From Amorphophallus konjac (lineage: Eukaryota; Streptophyta; Magnoliopsida; Alismatales; Araceae), in assembly GCA_022559845.1 (NCBI GenBank), contig JAHNEJ010003546.1, positions 124,001-188,000 on the forward strand: 64,000 bases of DNA. The letters are read 5' to 3'. Of the stretch, positions 23,455-34,301 are shown piece after piece (within the stretch, counting starts at the first letter, position 1; each line of letters begins with the position of its first letter). The translations under genes and the position numbers were made by a program. The notes beneath the pieces were generated by a model. The model was not told where the DNA came from. It ran no database searches and worked only from the letters and a program-made list of their open reading frames with translations.

Positions 23455-23516
23455 ACGCACTCAATAAACCAACGAACGAACAACAAAACAATTGTTAAAT
23501 AAAAAGTGCGTCCACA

Positions 23517-23725
23517 TGCGGTTTCACCCGCCTTCAACAAGGCGACCGGAGCCAACCCGGGGGCTCCTCGACAACAAGCCGCGTCATGCGGGACCCGGCA
23601 ACAAGGCTGGGATTTGTTCCCAGAATGCCTCTCTGCAGCCTTCTAAATCCAAAGGAGTACCTCCCCCAGTCAACCGTGGGCTTCGGGAGCCCCTAACGCA
23701 CTTGTATGGCCCGTGGTCGTGTGTC
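23517..23725. other. Unclassified GC-rich DNA between elements A and C
   Basis: No coding signal. It continues after element C at 33517. ORFs crossing 23492-23851 span the two LTR junctions and are not genes. Confidence 0.5.
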
Positions 23726-23730
23726 GTGAA
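23726..23730. repeat. Target-site duplication GTGAA, left copy
   Basis: Identical to 33512-33516 and defines element C. Confidence 0.9.
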
Positions 23731-26195
23731 TGTGACGACCCAGAGTTCAGGATACCGATATACCGATAACATCGATACACCGATACCAAGAACTGGGGAG
23801 GCCACCCAAGAGGCTGATGAGGCCCCTGAAGGGTTAGTGGGGGTTAGCTGAGGGATATGCATAACAAATTGCGAATTGGGGCGCGCAATACAATTAAGTA
23901 TTAAAGTTAAACACAAGTACGGAAGTAATTTAAAATAACCAGAGTGATACATATATAACTAGTCCAGAGTGACAAACACTAGTCCTCAAAGTACAACTAC
24001 GCGGGGCATACCCCGGTAAAAGTACAACACAAGCCTCAAAAAGGCAGCTCGTGCTCAGCTGGCAGCTAGGGACGGTCCCGAAACAGCACGCTAAACTCCG
24101 GGAGACGTCGGGCGTGGCTCACCTGAAAGGAGAAGGGTGAGTCACAGCCAGACTCAGTAGGGGTCACGCGGATCCCTACCTCGCACTAAACAAGCGAACA
24201 TGCATAAATAACAGCAATTAAAGCATGCATTTAAATAAATACACAAGCAATGGCATGAATATCTAATCACAAGAAAGTTGTAAGCTCTATCTAAGCAGGT
24301 ATAACAGCTAACACATGCCACTACTAATTAAATGCAAGCGATTGAAGCCAAAACTACCAAATAGGATAAGCTGTAACTAATCCAGACAACAAGGACGGAC
24401 AACCACTGGAGCAGAAACCAGAAGCGTCCACTGACGGCTTACACTGCGTCTCAAGCACTCGCAGTCGACGAAGCGACAAGCTAAGCGCGTAAACAGTACC
24501 AAACCAAGTGACCAGTCGGAGTGGCACCCGTCGGTGTCAGTCCACAGTCTCTGACCACGTGTGCACACACTGACCCTAGCCTGAGCCAGGCCCTCTAACT
24601 AGTTTTCTCCCTTGGCAGGACGCTACCATTGGCTGGGAGCCCACGGAACTAGCTTACAAACCGTGAATGGGAAACATACCCCTCCGCCATCCTCAAGCGG
24701 GTCGGTACTCAACAGACCTTAGGGCAACAACAGTGGCTCCATTGCATGGAAAGAAAAGCTACTCTATTGGCATATAAAATACGCCACAATATAGTAAAAC
24801 AATACAACTATGGCATGAGTATAGAACGGAACGCATAAGCAATGGGCTGGAAACATAACCAAACTGACGGGCAAGCGGCGGTCGGAGGCCCACGCGCTAC
24901 TTGGAAGTGACGGTCGGGGACTAGTGCGTTACATCAAGAGTGACACGCTGGTCTCCAGCCGTTACTCCCTCCCGAGTTCCAACTCACAGGTGCAGGGGGG
25001 AATGTGACGGTAGGGGCCCTGCGCGTCGCTTCCAAGCGGCGCGGTAGGTCACCGCCGTTACATCCTCCCGAGTACCAAACCCAAAGGCCATGAAGGGGAG
25101 AGTGACGGTAGGGGTCCTATGCGTTGCTTCCAAGCAACGCGCGGGAACTCCGCCGTTACTTTCACCCGAGGCTCAAAACAACACACCACGTTCCAAAGCG
25201 ATAGCAGATGAAGCGACGCCCCGGTCTCGGCGCGTCGTTTACAAGCGACGGCCGATCGACAGACCGCCGGGCTCACCGCCTCACCGGGCTAACTAGAAAC
25301 CACGAACGAGTAACGGATGGGGTTCCCACCGTTACTCTCCAAACGACGCCCCTCGTTGGGCCGTTATTTGGTAAGTGACGCGTCCATCTTGGACCGTCAG
25401 GCAAGTGACGGTTCCTGGCAGGACCGTCACTCCACCTGGGCTACGAGCGGGTACGGTTTGTAAACCGAAGCCCCCCCCGGACGGTTGAAAACGCCGGGTA
25501 ACGACGAAAAACCTGTAACCTGCCAAACCACGCAGTGTATACAACAGTTTAACAACTAATCTAGCACATGCATCGCCTATAACCGATCAAACGCGAAGAA
25601 CATGGCCAAAACCCCAAATATGGAAAATGGACAACATGCATACTACGGGGCGCTAATCAACAGAATGAGCTATAGGAAATGCTCCTAGCGAGCTAAGGAT
25701 TCCATCCCCCTACCTCTTGCAAGCCGAATCGCGCGAAAAGGCCGCATGCACCGAGGTAGGCTCGCCGAGCCTTCAAGCTCCAACACGCTCCCACGTCCAC
25801 CGATCCACGCCGAAATGGGTACCCACGCGTTCGCCTCGACGCGAGGAATCCAACGGCGCCAACCTCGTCTCGATCCGTCCTCGTCTCGGCTGCGATCCCT
25901 AGGAAGGGGGGAGACGGTCGCGTAGAGGAGAGAGAGAGAGCGAGGGTGAGAAAGAGATCGACGGGGAAGAGAGAGAGAGGGGGTAAGGGATTAAAAGAAA
26001 AAAAAGATTAAAATATATATAATATAATTATTATATATATAAAAATCTCATTAATTCTAATAACCCTCAAATAGCCCCGAATAAATCTGGAAAAATACCA
26101 GACAAATTCCTAAAAATCTAGGAAAATAGCTGGAAATTCTAGAACAATTAATAGAACAAATACCACGAAGGATCCATTAAGGCACGAGCCTTACA
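23731..26195 (-). repeat. 3' LTR of element C
   Basis: Plus-strand text starts TGTGACGACCC and ends GCCTTACA. The ORFs in it recur with small changes in the other LTR and are not genes. It holds GA-rich and AT-rich runs at 25920-26045. Confidence 0.92.
24885..25450. repeat. GTGACGGT/CCGTTAC minisatellite-like cluster in element C LTR
   Basis: Several diverged units carry GTGACGGT, then GCGT(C/T)GCTTCCAAGC(G/A)(G/A)CGC, then CCGTTAC. The middle parts form hairpins: GCGTTGC-TTCCAA-GCAACGC is perfect, and the sister copy keeps pairing through wobble. The other LTR has the same cluster at about 32200-32765. Confidence 0.65.
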
Positions 26196-26212
26196 GTCCC
26201 TCCCTCCTTACA
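26196..26212 (-). promoter_or_regulatory. Polypurine tract of element C
   Basis: On the minus strand the sequence AAGGAGGGAGGGAC directly precedes the 3' LTR start TGTAAGG. It primes plus-strand synthesis. Confidence 0.75.
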
Positions 26213-26276
26213 GAAATTTCGCCCTCGAAATTTACGACAACAAGGATAAAGAGGAAAATGAGAAAGGACACATACC

Positions 26277-27284
26277 TCACTGGAATAAGAAAGGAAAAAG
26301 CTGACGCATCTCATTTTCACGCTCCCAAGTAGACTCGTTACCAGAGTGACGCTGCCAAGCAACCCTTACCAGAGGAATAACCTTATTTCTCAACCGCTGC
26401 TCACGACGGTCTTCAATTCGGATAGGAAACTCTGGTGTGGACAAATCAGCAGTCACCTCGGGCCACACTGAATCATCGAGAACATGAGAAGCATCGGGCA
26501 CATATTTCCTCAACTGAGACACGTGGAACACATCATGAATAGCTTGCATGGCCGCCGGCAGTTGCAAACGATAAGCCACTGAACCAATAGCTTCAACAAT
26601 CGGAAAAGGGCCAACATACCGCGGACTAAGCTTTCCACGCTTCCCAAATATGGAAACACCTTTCATCGGAGATATTTTAACAAACACCATATCTCCCGGT
26701 TCAAATTGTAGTGGACGTCTGCGTTGATCTGCATAACTCTTCTGTCGACTCTGAGCCGTCAACAATCTCTGCCTGATCAGACGAACCACATCAGAACACT
26801 GTTGTACCAAGTCCGGTCCCGTCAACAGTCGGTCCCCAATATCAAACCAGTTCAGAGGAGTACGACAAGGACGACCATACAGCGCTTCATAAGGAGCCAT
26901 ACCAATACTGGAGTGAAAACTGTTATTATAAGTAAATTCAACAAGTGGCAAATGCTGACCCCACGAACCTTGCCAATCAAGGCAACACGATCTCAGCATG
27001 TCCTCCAGAGTCTGAATAGTTCTCTCTGACTGTCCATCTGACTGTGGGTGATACGCTGAACTGAAAGCTAACTCAGTGCCCAAAGCTTTCTGGAAACTAC
27101 GCCAGAAGCCAGAGGTAAAACGCGGGTCACGATCTGACACAAGTGAAACAGGAATTCCATGTAGCGGCACGATCTTCTGTACATAGAGCTCGGCCAATCT
27201 CTGCACACTCCAAGTAACTTTAATCGGCAACAATCTGGCGGTTTTCGTCAATCTGTCGACAAGTAGCCAGATCCCATCAAAACC
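26277..27284 (-). pseudogene. Element C integrase catalytic part and chromodomain, after an in-frame stop
   Basis: Same reading frame as the upstream pol piece but separated from it by TAA at 27285-27287. It continues GFDGIW, includes the second catalytic Asp in SDRDPRF (near 27120) and the catalytic Glu in GQSERTIQTLE (near 27020), then the GPFPIVEAIG C-terminal domain and HDVFHVSQLRKYVPD. The end (DRREQRLRNKVIPLVRVAW, then WERE) matches the chromodomain tail of Tekay/Del elements, thought to steer integration to marked chromatin. The stop is at 26277-26279. Confidence 0.88.
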
Positions 27285-30200
27285 TTAAGAAGTTCGAGGC
27301 AAACCCACCACAAAATCTGTAGTAACATGGTCCCATTTCCACATCGGAATCTCTAAGGGCTGAAGCAGACCACCTGGCTTTTGATGTTCGGCTTTAACTA
27401 ACTGACAAGTCAAGCACTTAGAAACAAAAATAGCCACGTCCTTCTTCATGCCGGGCCACCAGAACTGCTTCTTCAAATTCTGATACATCTTGGTGACACC
27501 AGGGTGAATAGCAAAATGGGAACCATGGGCTTCACTCAGAATCTCATTCCTCAAATCATTATCAACAGGAATATACAATCTGCCCTGGAAACTGACAACC
27601 AGCTCGTCATCAAGTTCCACATCATATCTTGATATAACACGGGCCAAATCAGAATCAGCTTGCTGGGCTTCTAAAATCTGCTGATACAAAGCTGAACCCA
27701 AAACTAAGCTAGCACAAACTGCCATCTTCGGATCGGCAGGAATCTCTACACACAATGCCTCGCTCGGAAGCTGTTCCCATAATTTCCATTCATGAAGCAC
27801 CAAATGGTTGACCTTTACTTTCCTGCTCAGAGCATCGGCCACAACATTCATTTTACCTGGCTGATAGGAGAGTGTAAAGTCATAATCTTTCATGTATTCC
27901 ACCCATCGCCTCTGCCTGAGATTCAGATCTTTCTGGGAGAAAATATACTGTAAACTCTGATGATCAGTAAGAATCTGAAATTCCTCACCATACAGATAAT
28001 GTCTCCAAATCCCTAAGGCAAAAATAGCTGCAGCTAGCTCCAGATCGTGAGTGGGATAATTTCCTTCATGCTGTTTCAATTGCCGAGATGCATATGCGAT
28101 AACCTTACCATGTTGCATCAGCACTGCACCCAACCCTACTCGAGACGCATCCGTACAAACAAGAAAACCACCCGAGTCGGAAGGCAAAGTCAACACTGGA
28201 GAAGAAGTCAATAGCCTTTTCAATTCAACAAAGCTAGCCTCACACTGATCCGACCAGACAAATGGCACATCCTTCCGTGTCAATTTAGTCATTGGTGCTG
28301 CAATCTTCGTAAAATCCTGAATGAATCTGCGGTAATACCCAGCCAATCCTAAAAAACTTCGTATCTCAGTGATGGTCCTCGGTCTCTGCCAACTCAAAAC
28401 GGCATCAATCTTTGCAGGGTCTACTGCCACTCCATCACCAGAAATCACATGGCCAAGAAAATGAATCTCCCGAAGCCAGAATTCACATTTACTAAGCTTC
28501 GCATAAAGCTCGTGATCTCTTAGAGTCTGCAGAACGATCCTCAAATGCTGCACATGATCATCAACAGAGGCAGAATAGATCAAAATATCATCAACAAAGA
28601 TCACCACAAACTGGTCTAGAAATGGACGAAAGATACGCTGCATTAGGTCCATAAAAGCTGCTGGGGCATTAGTCAAACCAAACGGCATGACTAAAAATTC
28701 AAAGTGACCATATCGAGTGCTGAAAGCAGTCTTCTCCACATCAGATTCCCGGATCCGCAACTGAAAATAGCCAGACCGGAGATCAATCCGTGAAAAGACA
28801 GTAGCAGACTGTAACTGGTCAAACAAATCATCAATTCTGGGGAGCGGATACTTATTCTTGATAGTCGCCTGATTCAGCTGCCTGTAATCAATACAAAGTC
28901 TCAGGCTTCCATCTTTCTTTTTCACAAACAGCACTGGGGCACTCCACGGAGAAAAATTGGGGCGAATATAACCTTTCTCCAGTAACTCTAGTAGCTGTGC
29001 ACGCAGTACTTTCAATTCAGCTGGGGCCATTCGGTACGACGGCTTTGCCAAGGGGCCAGTACCTGGAATCAATTCAATCACCATCTCAATCTCTCGCTCT
29101 GGGGACAAGCCTGGCAACTCGTCAGGAAACACATCAGGGAACTCACAGACAACCGGAATATCACAAACATCCCGTCGTGGTTTTTCAACAGCTACCACTG
29201 AAGCAAGGAATCCCTGACAACCTGCGCTAAGCAACCTGTAGGCTTGAATAGCAGAAATAATCATACGAGAAGATCGGGATCGAATACCTTGAAAATAAAA
29301 GGCTGATTTTCCCTGGGGCTGAAAATAGACTTTCTTCGATCTGCAGTCAACTACAGCTCCATAATGCTCCAACCAATCCATTCCCAGAATAACATCATAA
29401 TCTGCCAGCTGCAACGCATACAGTCTTGCCGGCAACTGGTGATTATCAATCCAAACAGGAGATTCTTCCAAACACAGAGGAGTAACCATGAAATCTCCAG
29501 AAGGTAATTCCACAAACAGCTCACACGACAACTCAGAAGTCAGTTCCTCAATACAGGTCATGAAATCCTCAGAAATAAAAGAGTGAGAAGCACCAGAATC
29601 AAATAAGACACGAGCTGAATGACCATAAAGCATAATCGTACCTTCCACAAGATGGGACGCAGCAGCATCAGCTCTAGTCAAATGAGAAACTTTGCCTTTC
29701 TGCTTCTTAGAACCAGCTGAAGATTGCTGAGAAGACGCCGACGCCTGAGAGAAGAATTGTTGTGGAGCTTGAGGTGCAGGAGGTCTAAACTGCGGCTGAG
29801 GTTGAGAAAACTGAGGAGCTTGCAATGGATTCGGCCTCAGCGGGCAATCCCGAACCACATGACCTGGCTGGTCACACCTAAAGCAAACAATAGGAAGAGA
29901 ACACGGCTGGCCCTTGTGATGACCACCGCATCTCCGACACGTCCACGGCTGACTTGAAGCTGAACTCTGCCGAGTCTGAGAAGGAGGTGCTGTCGGCTGC
30001 TGAACAGAATCTGTACCGGACGGCTGCTGAAAAAACTTCTTCTTCTTCTTGAACCTTTTAAACTTGGGCTTGGAAGGAGAGGAAGCACTGGAAACCTCTG
30101 ACTGAACCGAAGGAACACCTGGCACGGGCTGTCGGTAAGTCTGCTGAACCTGAGCTACCGGCTGCACTGACCCTGCCTGGGGATATCCACCCGGTCTCGC

Positions 30201-30372
30201 CATCTCCAGCTCTAAAGCTACAGCTGTCTGACACGCAGTATCAAGATCCGCAACACGACTCGCTATCAACGGCATCTTCAACTCTGGCCTCAACCCTCGC
30301 AAGAACTGCTGGGTCTTCAAAGCTTCACTGGCCAGCACATGGGGCGCATACTGACCCAATTCCAAGAACTTT
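27285..30372 (-). pseudogene. Element C gag C-terminus, protease, RT, RNase H, integrase N-terminus
   Basis: About 1027 codons. A CCHC knuckle ([14 protein letters not shown]) at about 29845-29886 is preceded by a second Cys/His cluster. Protease has [10 protein letters not shown] near 29580-29610. RT carries FVDDIL near 28580-28600; RNase H has [10 protein letters not shown] near 28140-28165 and DALSRK near 27820. The integrase zinc-binding HHCC domain is at about 27395-27520. It ends in VVGLPRTS followed by TAA at 27285-27287 where relatives read on. Entry into this frame needs a one-base shift near 30371. Confidence 0.9.
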
Positions 30373-30888
30373 ATTCCGGTACTGAAGCACGGTCATACTG
30401 TCCTGAGTCAATTCCATAAACCGATACATCTTGTCCATCTGTAAGCAAGCAGGAGTATAGGCACGCTCAAAAGCAGCAACAAACTCTGCCCAAGTGATCT
30501 GTCGAAGAGGTCTGGAATGAAAAGCAACCTGCCACTCGGCTTTCCACCACGTGATGGATGTACCCTGGAGTTGAAAAGCAGCAAGCATGACTTTCTCATC
30601 TTCAGCACACTCCATCGAGACAAACACACGCTCTATCGCATCCAGCCATTGCCTTGCCACCTCTGGATCAGCTTGACCATCGAAAGCAGGCGGATTGAAC
30701 ATAAGAAATTCTTTCAAAGCCTTGCCTCGACTGTCAGGCACTTCAGCTTGAACGATCGGCACTGGAGGAGCAACTGGAACGACAGGAACAGCGGGAACTG
30801 CAGGAGGAGGTGCAGAACCACTATCTTCCCTGGGCGCATCTCGAGGAACACGCGGAGCTCGAGGAGGTCTTCCTCGACGAGGCGGCAT
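30371..30888 (-). pseudogene. Element C gag N-terminal part
   Basis: It starts at MPPRRGRPPRAPR (ATG at 30886-30888); the ATG at 30936 adds 16 residues and is less likely because MPPRRGR is the usual Tekay Gag start. A Pro/Val linker leads to the capsid domain (FNPPAFDGQADP, WLDAIERVF, ITWAEFVAAFERAYTP). An extra A in AATAAAG near 30371 shifts the frame to a false end at 30325; the rest of Gag follows one base away. Confidence 0.88.
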
Positions 30889-31031
30889 AATTATGCTGCC
30901 AAAAATGCAAACACAATCAACAATAAAATCCATCAATCATACGGAAAACATCCTATGCCAGCAGGAGACGACAACAGGACTAGCTCTGGACAAGCGTCAA
31001 TTCCAATTCCTTACGCAAATCCTCAACTTAC

Positions 31032-31043
31032 GCTCTGATACCA
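31032..31043 (-). promoter_or_regulatory. Primer-binding site of element C (initiator-Met tRNA)
   Basis: The minus strand reads TGGTATCAGAGC two bases inside the 5' LTR end. This is the standard complement of the 3' end of plant initiator-Met tRNA. Confidence 0.9.
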
Positions 31044-31045
31044 GC

Positions 31046-33511
31046 TGCGACGACCCAGAGTTCAGGATACCGATATACCGATAACATCGATACACCGATA
31101 CCAAGAACTGGGGAGGCCACCCAAGAGGCTGATGAGGCCCCTGAAGGGTTAGTGGGGGTTAGCTGAGGGATATGCATAATAAATTGTGAATTGGGGCGCG
31201 CAATACAATTAAGTATTAAAGTTAAACACAAGTACGGAAGCAATTTAAAATAACCAGAGTGATACATATATAACTAGTCCAGAGTGACAAACACTAGTCC
31301 TCAAAGTACAACTACGCGGGGCATACCCCGGCAAAAGTACAACACAAGCCTCAAAAAGGCAGCTCGTGCTCAGCTGGCAGCTAGGGACGGTCCTGAAACA
31401 GCACGCTAAACTCCGGGAGACGTCGGGCGTGGCTCACCTGAAAGGAGAAGGGTGAGTCACAGCCAGACTCAGTAGGGGTCACGCGGATCCCTACCTCGCA
31501 CTAAACAAGCGAACATGCATAAATAACAGAAATTAAAGCATGCATTTAAATAAATACACAAGCAATGGCATGAATATCTAATCACAAGAAAGCTGTAAGC
31601 TCTATCTAAGCAGGTATAACAGCTAACACATGCCACTACTAATTAAATGCAAGCGATTGAAGCCAAAACTACCAAATAGGATAAGCTGCAACTAATCCAG
31701 ACAACAAGGACGGACAACCACTGGAGCAGAAACCAGAAGCGTCCACTGACGGCTTACACTGCGTCTCAAGCACTCGCAGTCGACGAAGCGACAAGCTAAG
31801 CGCGTAAACAGTACCAAACCAAGTGACCAGTCGGAGTCGCACCCGTCGGTGTCAGTCCACAGTCTCCGACCACATGTGCACACACTGACCCTAGCCTGAG
31901 CCAGGCCCTCTAACTAGTTTTCTCCCTTGGCAGGACGCTACCATTGGCTGGGAGCCCACGGAACTAGCTTACAAACCGTGAATGGGAAACATACCCCTCC
32001 GCCATCCTCAAGCGGGTCGGTACTCAACAGACCTTAGGGCAACAACAGTGGCTCCATTGCATGGAAAGAAAAGCTACTCTATTGGCATATAAAACACGCC
32101 ACAATATAGTAAAACAATACAACTATGGCATGAGTATAGAACGGAACGCATAAGCAATGGGCTGGGAACATAACCAAACTGACGGGCAAGCGGCGGTCGG
32201 AGGCCCACGTGCTACTTGGAAGTGACGGTCGGGGACTAGTGCGTTACATCAAGAGTGACGCGTTGGTCTCCAGCCGTTACTCCCTCCCGAGTTCCAACTC
32301 ACAGGTGCAGGGGGGAATGTGACGGTAGGGGCCCTGCGCGTCGCTTCCAAGCGGCGTGGTAGGTCACCGCCGTTACATCCTCCCGAGTACCAAACCCAAA
32401 GGCCATGAAGGGGAGAGTGACGGTAGGGGTCCTATGCGTTGCTTCCAAGCAACGCGCGGGAACTCCGCCGTTACTTTCACCCGAGGCTCAAAACAACACA
32501 CCACGTTCCAAAGCGATAGCAGATGAAGCGACGCCCCGGTCTCGGCGTGTCGTTTACAAGCGACGGCCGGTCGACAGACCGCCGGGCTCACCGCCTCACC
32601 GGGCTAACTAGAAACCACGAACGAGTAACGGATGGGGTTCCCACCGTTACTCTCCAAACGACGCCCCTCGTTGGGCCGTTATTTGGTAAGTGACACGTCC
32701 ATCTTGGACCGTCAGGCAAGTGACGGTTCCTGGCAGGACCGTCACACCACCTGGGCTACGAGCGGGTACGGTTTGTAAACCGAAGCCCCCCCCGGACGGT
32801 TGAAAACGCTGGGTAACGACGAAAAACCTGTAACCAGCCAAACCACGCAGTGTATACAACAGTTTAACAACTAATCTAGCACATGCATCGCCTATAACCG
32901 ATCAAACGCGAAGAACATGGCCAAAACCCCAAATATGGAAAATGGACAACATGCATACTACGGGGCGCTAATCAACAGAATGAGCTATAGGAAATGCTCC
33001 TAGCAAGCTAAGGATTCCATCCCCCTACCTCTTGCAAGCCGAATCGCGCGAAAAGGCCGCATGCACCGAGGTAGGCTCGCCGAGCCTTCAAGCTCCAACA
33101 CGCTCCCACGTCCACTGATCCACGCCGAAATGGGTACCCACGCGTTCGCCTCGACGCGAGGAATCCAACGGCGCCAACCTCGTCTCGATCCGTCCTCGTC
33201 TCGGCCGCGATCCCTAGGAAGGCGGGAGACGGTCGCGTAGAGGAGAGAGAGAGAGCGAGGGTGAGAAAGAGATCGACGGGGAAGAGAGAGAGAGGGGGTG
33301 AGGGATTAAAAGAAAAAAAAAGATTAAAATATATATAATATAATTATTATATATAAAAAAATCTCATTAATTCTAATAACCCTCAAATAGCCCCGAATAA
33401 ATCCGGAAAAATACCAGACAAATTCCTAAAAATCCAGGAAAATAGCCAGAAATTCCAGAACAATTAATAGAACAAATACCACGAAGGATCCATTAAGGCA
33501 CGGGCCTTACA
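31046..33511 (-). repeat. 5' LTR of element C
   Basis: Plus-strand text starts TGCGACGACCC and ends GCCTTACA. It would promote the minus-strand transcript. A TA-rich run on the minus strand at about 33320-33360, followed by CT-rich leader text, is the best TATA candidate. Confidence 0.92.
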
Positions 33512-33516
33512 GTGAA
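33512..33516. repeat. Target-site duplication GTGAA, right copy
   Basis: Matches 23726-23730. Confidence 0.9.
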
Positions 33517-34301
33517 TTTCCCCGAGCACCTTGTGGGCGTGTATATTCCAGCCATTCTACAAAAAGTGGGAGCCAACCCATAGCTTAGACATGCTAGCCG
33601 CATCACGCGGCAACCCTCCAACAAGTCGGGGGCCACCCCCGACCCTCAGACACACGGCTACAAGCCGTTGACTTTTAGCCACTGGGCCAACCCGAGGCTG
33701 CCTGTCAACCCGCCATACAATGCAGCATACCTCACCAAGGCTGGGCCCTCATGCCTGGGATGCCTTCCCTCAGTTCCTAAAAGCTCTTATCCCCGTCCCG
33801 AGGCTAGATCAAAGCCCGACGAACCAGCTATCCAAGCCGTTCGACAACTCGATGTGTATCGGGAATTTCCCCGAACACCTTACGAGCGGCAGCAACTACA
33901 CTATACAATTGACCCCCACGGGTCAATACCAGCATCTCGGGGACCCAAGTCCAACAAAGGACATTGACAAATGATGCAAGAAGACCCCCGGGGGCGACCC
34001 TCATGATGGCAGCCCGCCTCGGGGGGGAGTTCACCCCGGGCACGGCCGCGCCCAGGTGGGGGCGAACTCCCCCAGGCCCTCTCCATCCAGCCTCCCTCAT
34101 CCCAGTTCGAGCTCATTCCAGTCCCAGTCACGCTCAATTCCTGTCTACGTACCAGTCCGGGGAGGATTCGTGAGGAAGAAGTCCGAAGCACGGAGTCTCG
34201 CACAAAGGGACCGATCAATCTCCTCATAGGACGCACGCACATAACCAGCCACCAGTCCAGTCCGCATCCTTTTCTTGTTGTGTTCACACTAGGTCAAAGT
34301 G
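33517..34301. other. Unclassified GC-rich DNA right of element C
   Basis: Continuous with 23517-23725 before C inserted. GAATTTCCCCGAGCACCTT at the C junction recurs as GAATTTCCCCGAACACCTTA near 33865, so it has internal repeats. Probably part of a decayed element; no domain is recognisable. ORFs at 33668-34287 look like artefacts of GC content. Confidence 0.45.

Larger units (their letters stand above)
1..23516 (+). mobile_element. Element A: giant Ty3/gypsy Tat-lineage LTR retrotransposon, 5' part outside window
   Basis: The order is gag, protease, reverse transcriptase, RNase H, second (archaeal-type) RNase H, integrase, long 3' accessory region, polypurine tract, 3' LTR. Two RNase H domains before integrase and no chromodomain mark the Tat lineage. 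The window opens inside gag, at the point matching about 47592 in the complete element B. If the missing 5' part resembles B, the whole element would be near 27 kb without the nested solo LTR (inference). The coding part is dead: stops at 787, 5230 and 8107, a frameshift near 4315 and the insertion at 1175-3937. A 5-bp target duplicate cannot be checked because the left end is not in view. Confidence 0.9.
20020..23516 (+). repeat. 3' LTR of element A (3497 bp)
   Basis: It starts TGTGGACACC after the polypurine tract and ends GTGCGTCCACA, as in B. It holds a TATA box at 20888, a purine-rich leader (20910-21080), AATAAAAG near 21255 as a possible polyadenylation signal, and three GC-rich repeat arrays. 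The last ~500 bp align with the LTR of B; most of the rest does not, although the gag-pol proteins are close. Confidence 0.88.
23731..33511 (-). mobile_element. Element C: Ty3/gypsy chromovirus (Tekay/Del type), complete, minus strand
   Basis: 9781 bp with LTRs of 2465 and 2466 bp, TG...CA ends and a GTGAA target duplicate. On the minus strand: 5' LTR (31046-33511), PBS for initiator-Met tRNA, gag, pol, PPT, 3' LTR. Pol order is protease, RT, RNase H, integrase, with a chromodomain-like C-terminus, which places it with Tekay/Del chromoviruses. By eye the LTRs differ at about 34 sites (about 1.4%), mostly transitions, so C is older than B. One frameshift and one stop make it non-autonomous. 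Confidence 0.92.

Noticed and set aside
23492..23851. ORF of 119 codons
   Set aside because: It spans the end of one LTR, filler DNA and the start of another.
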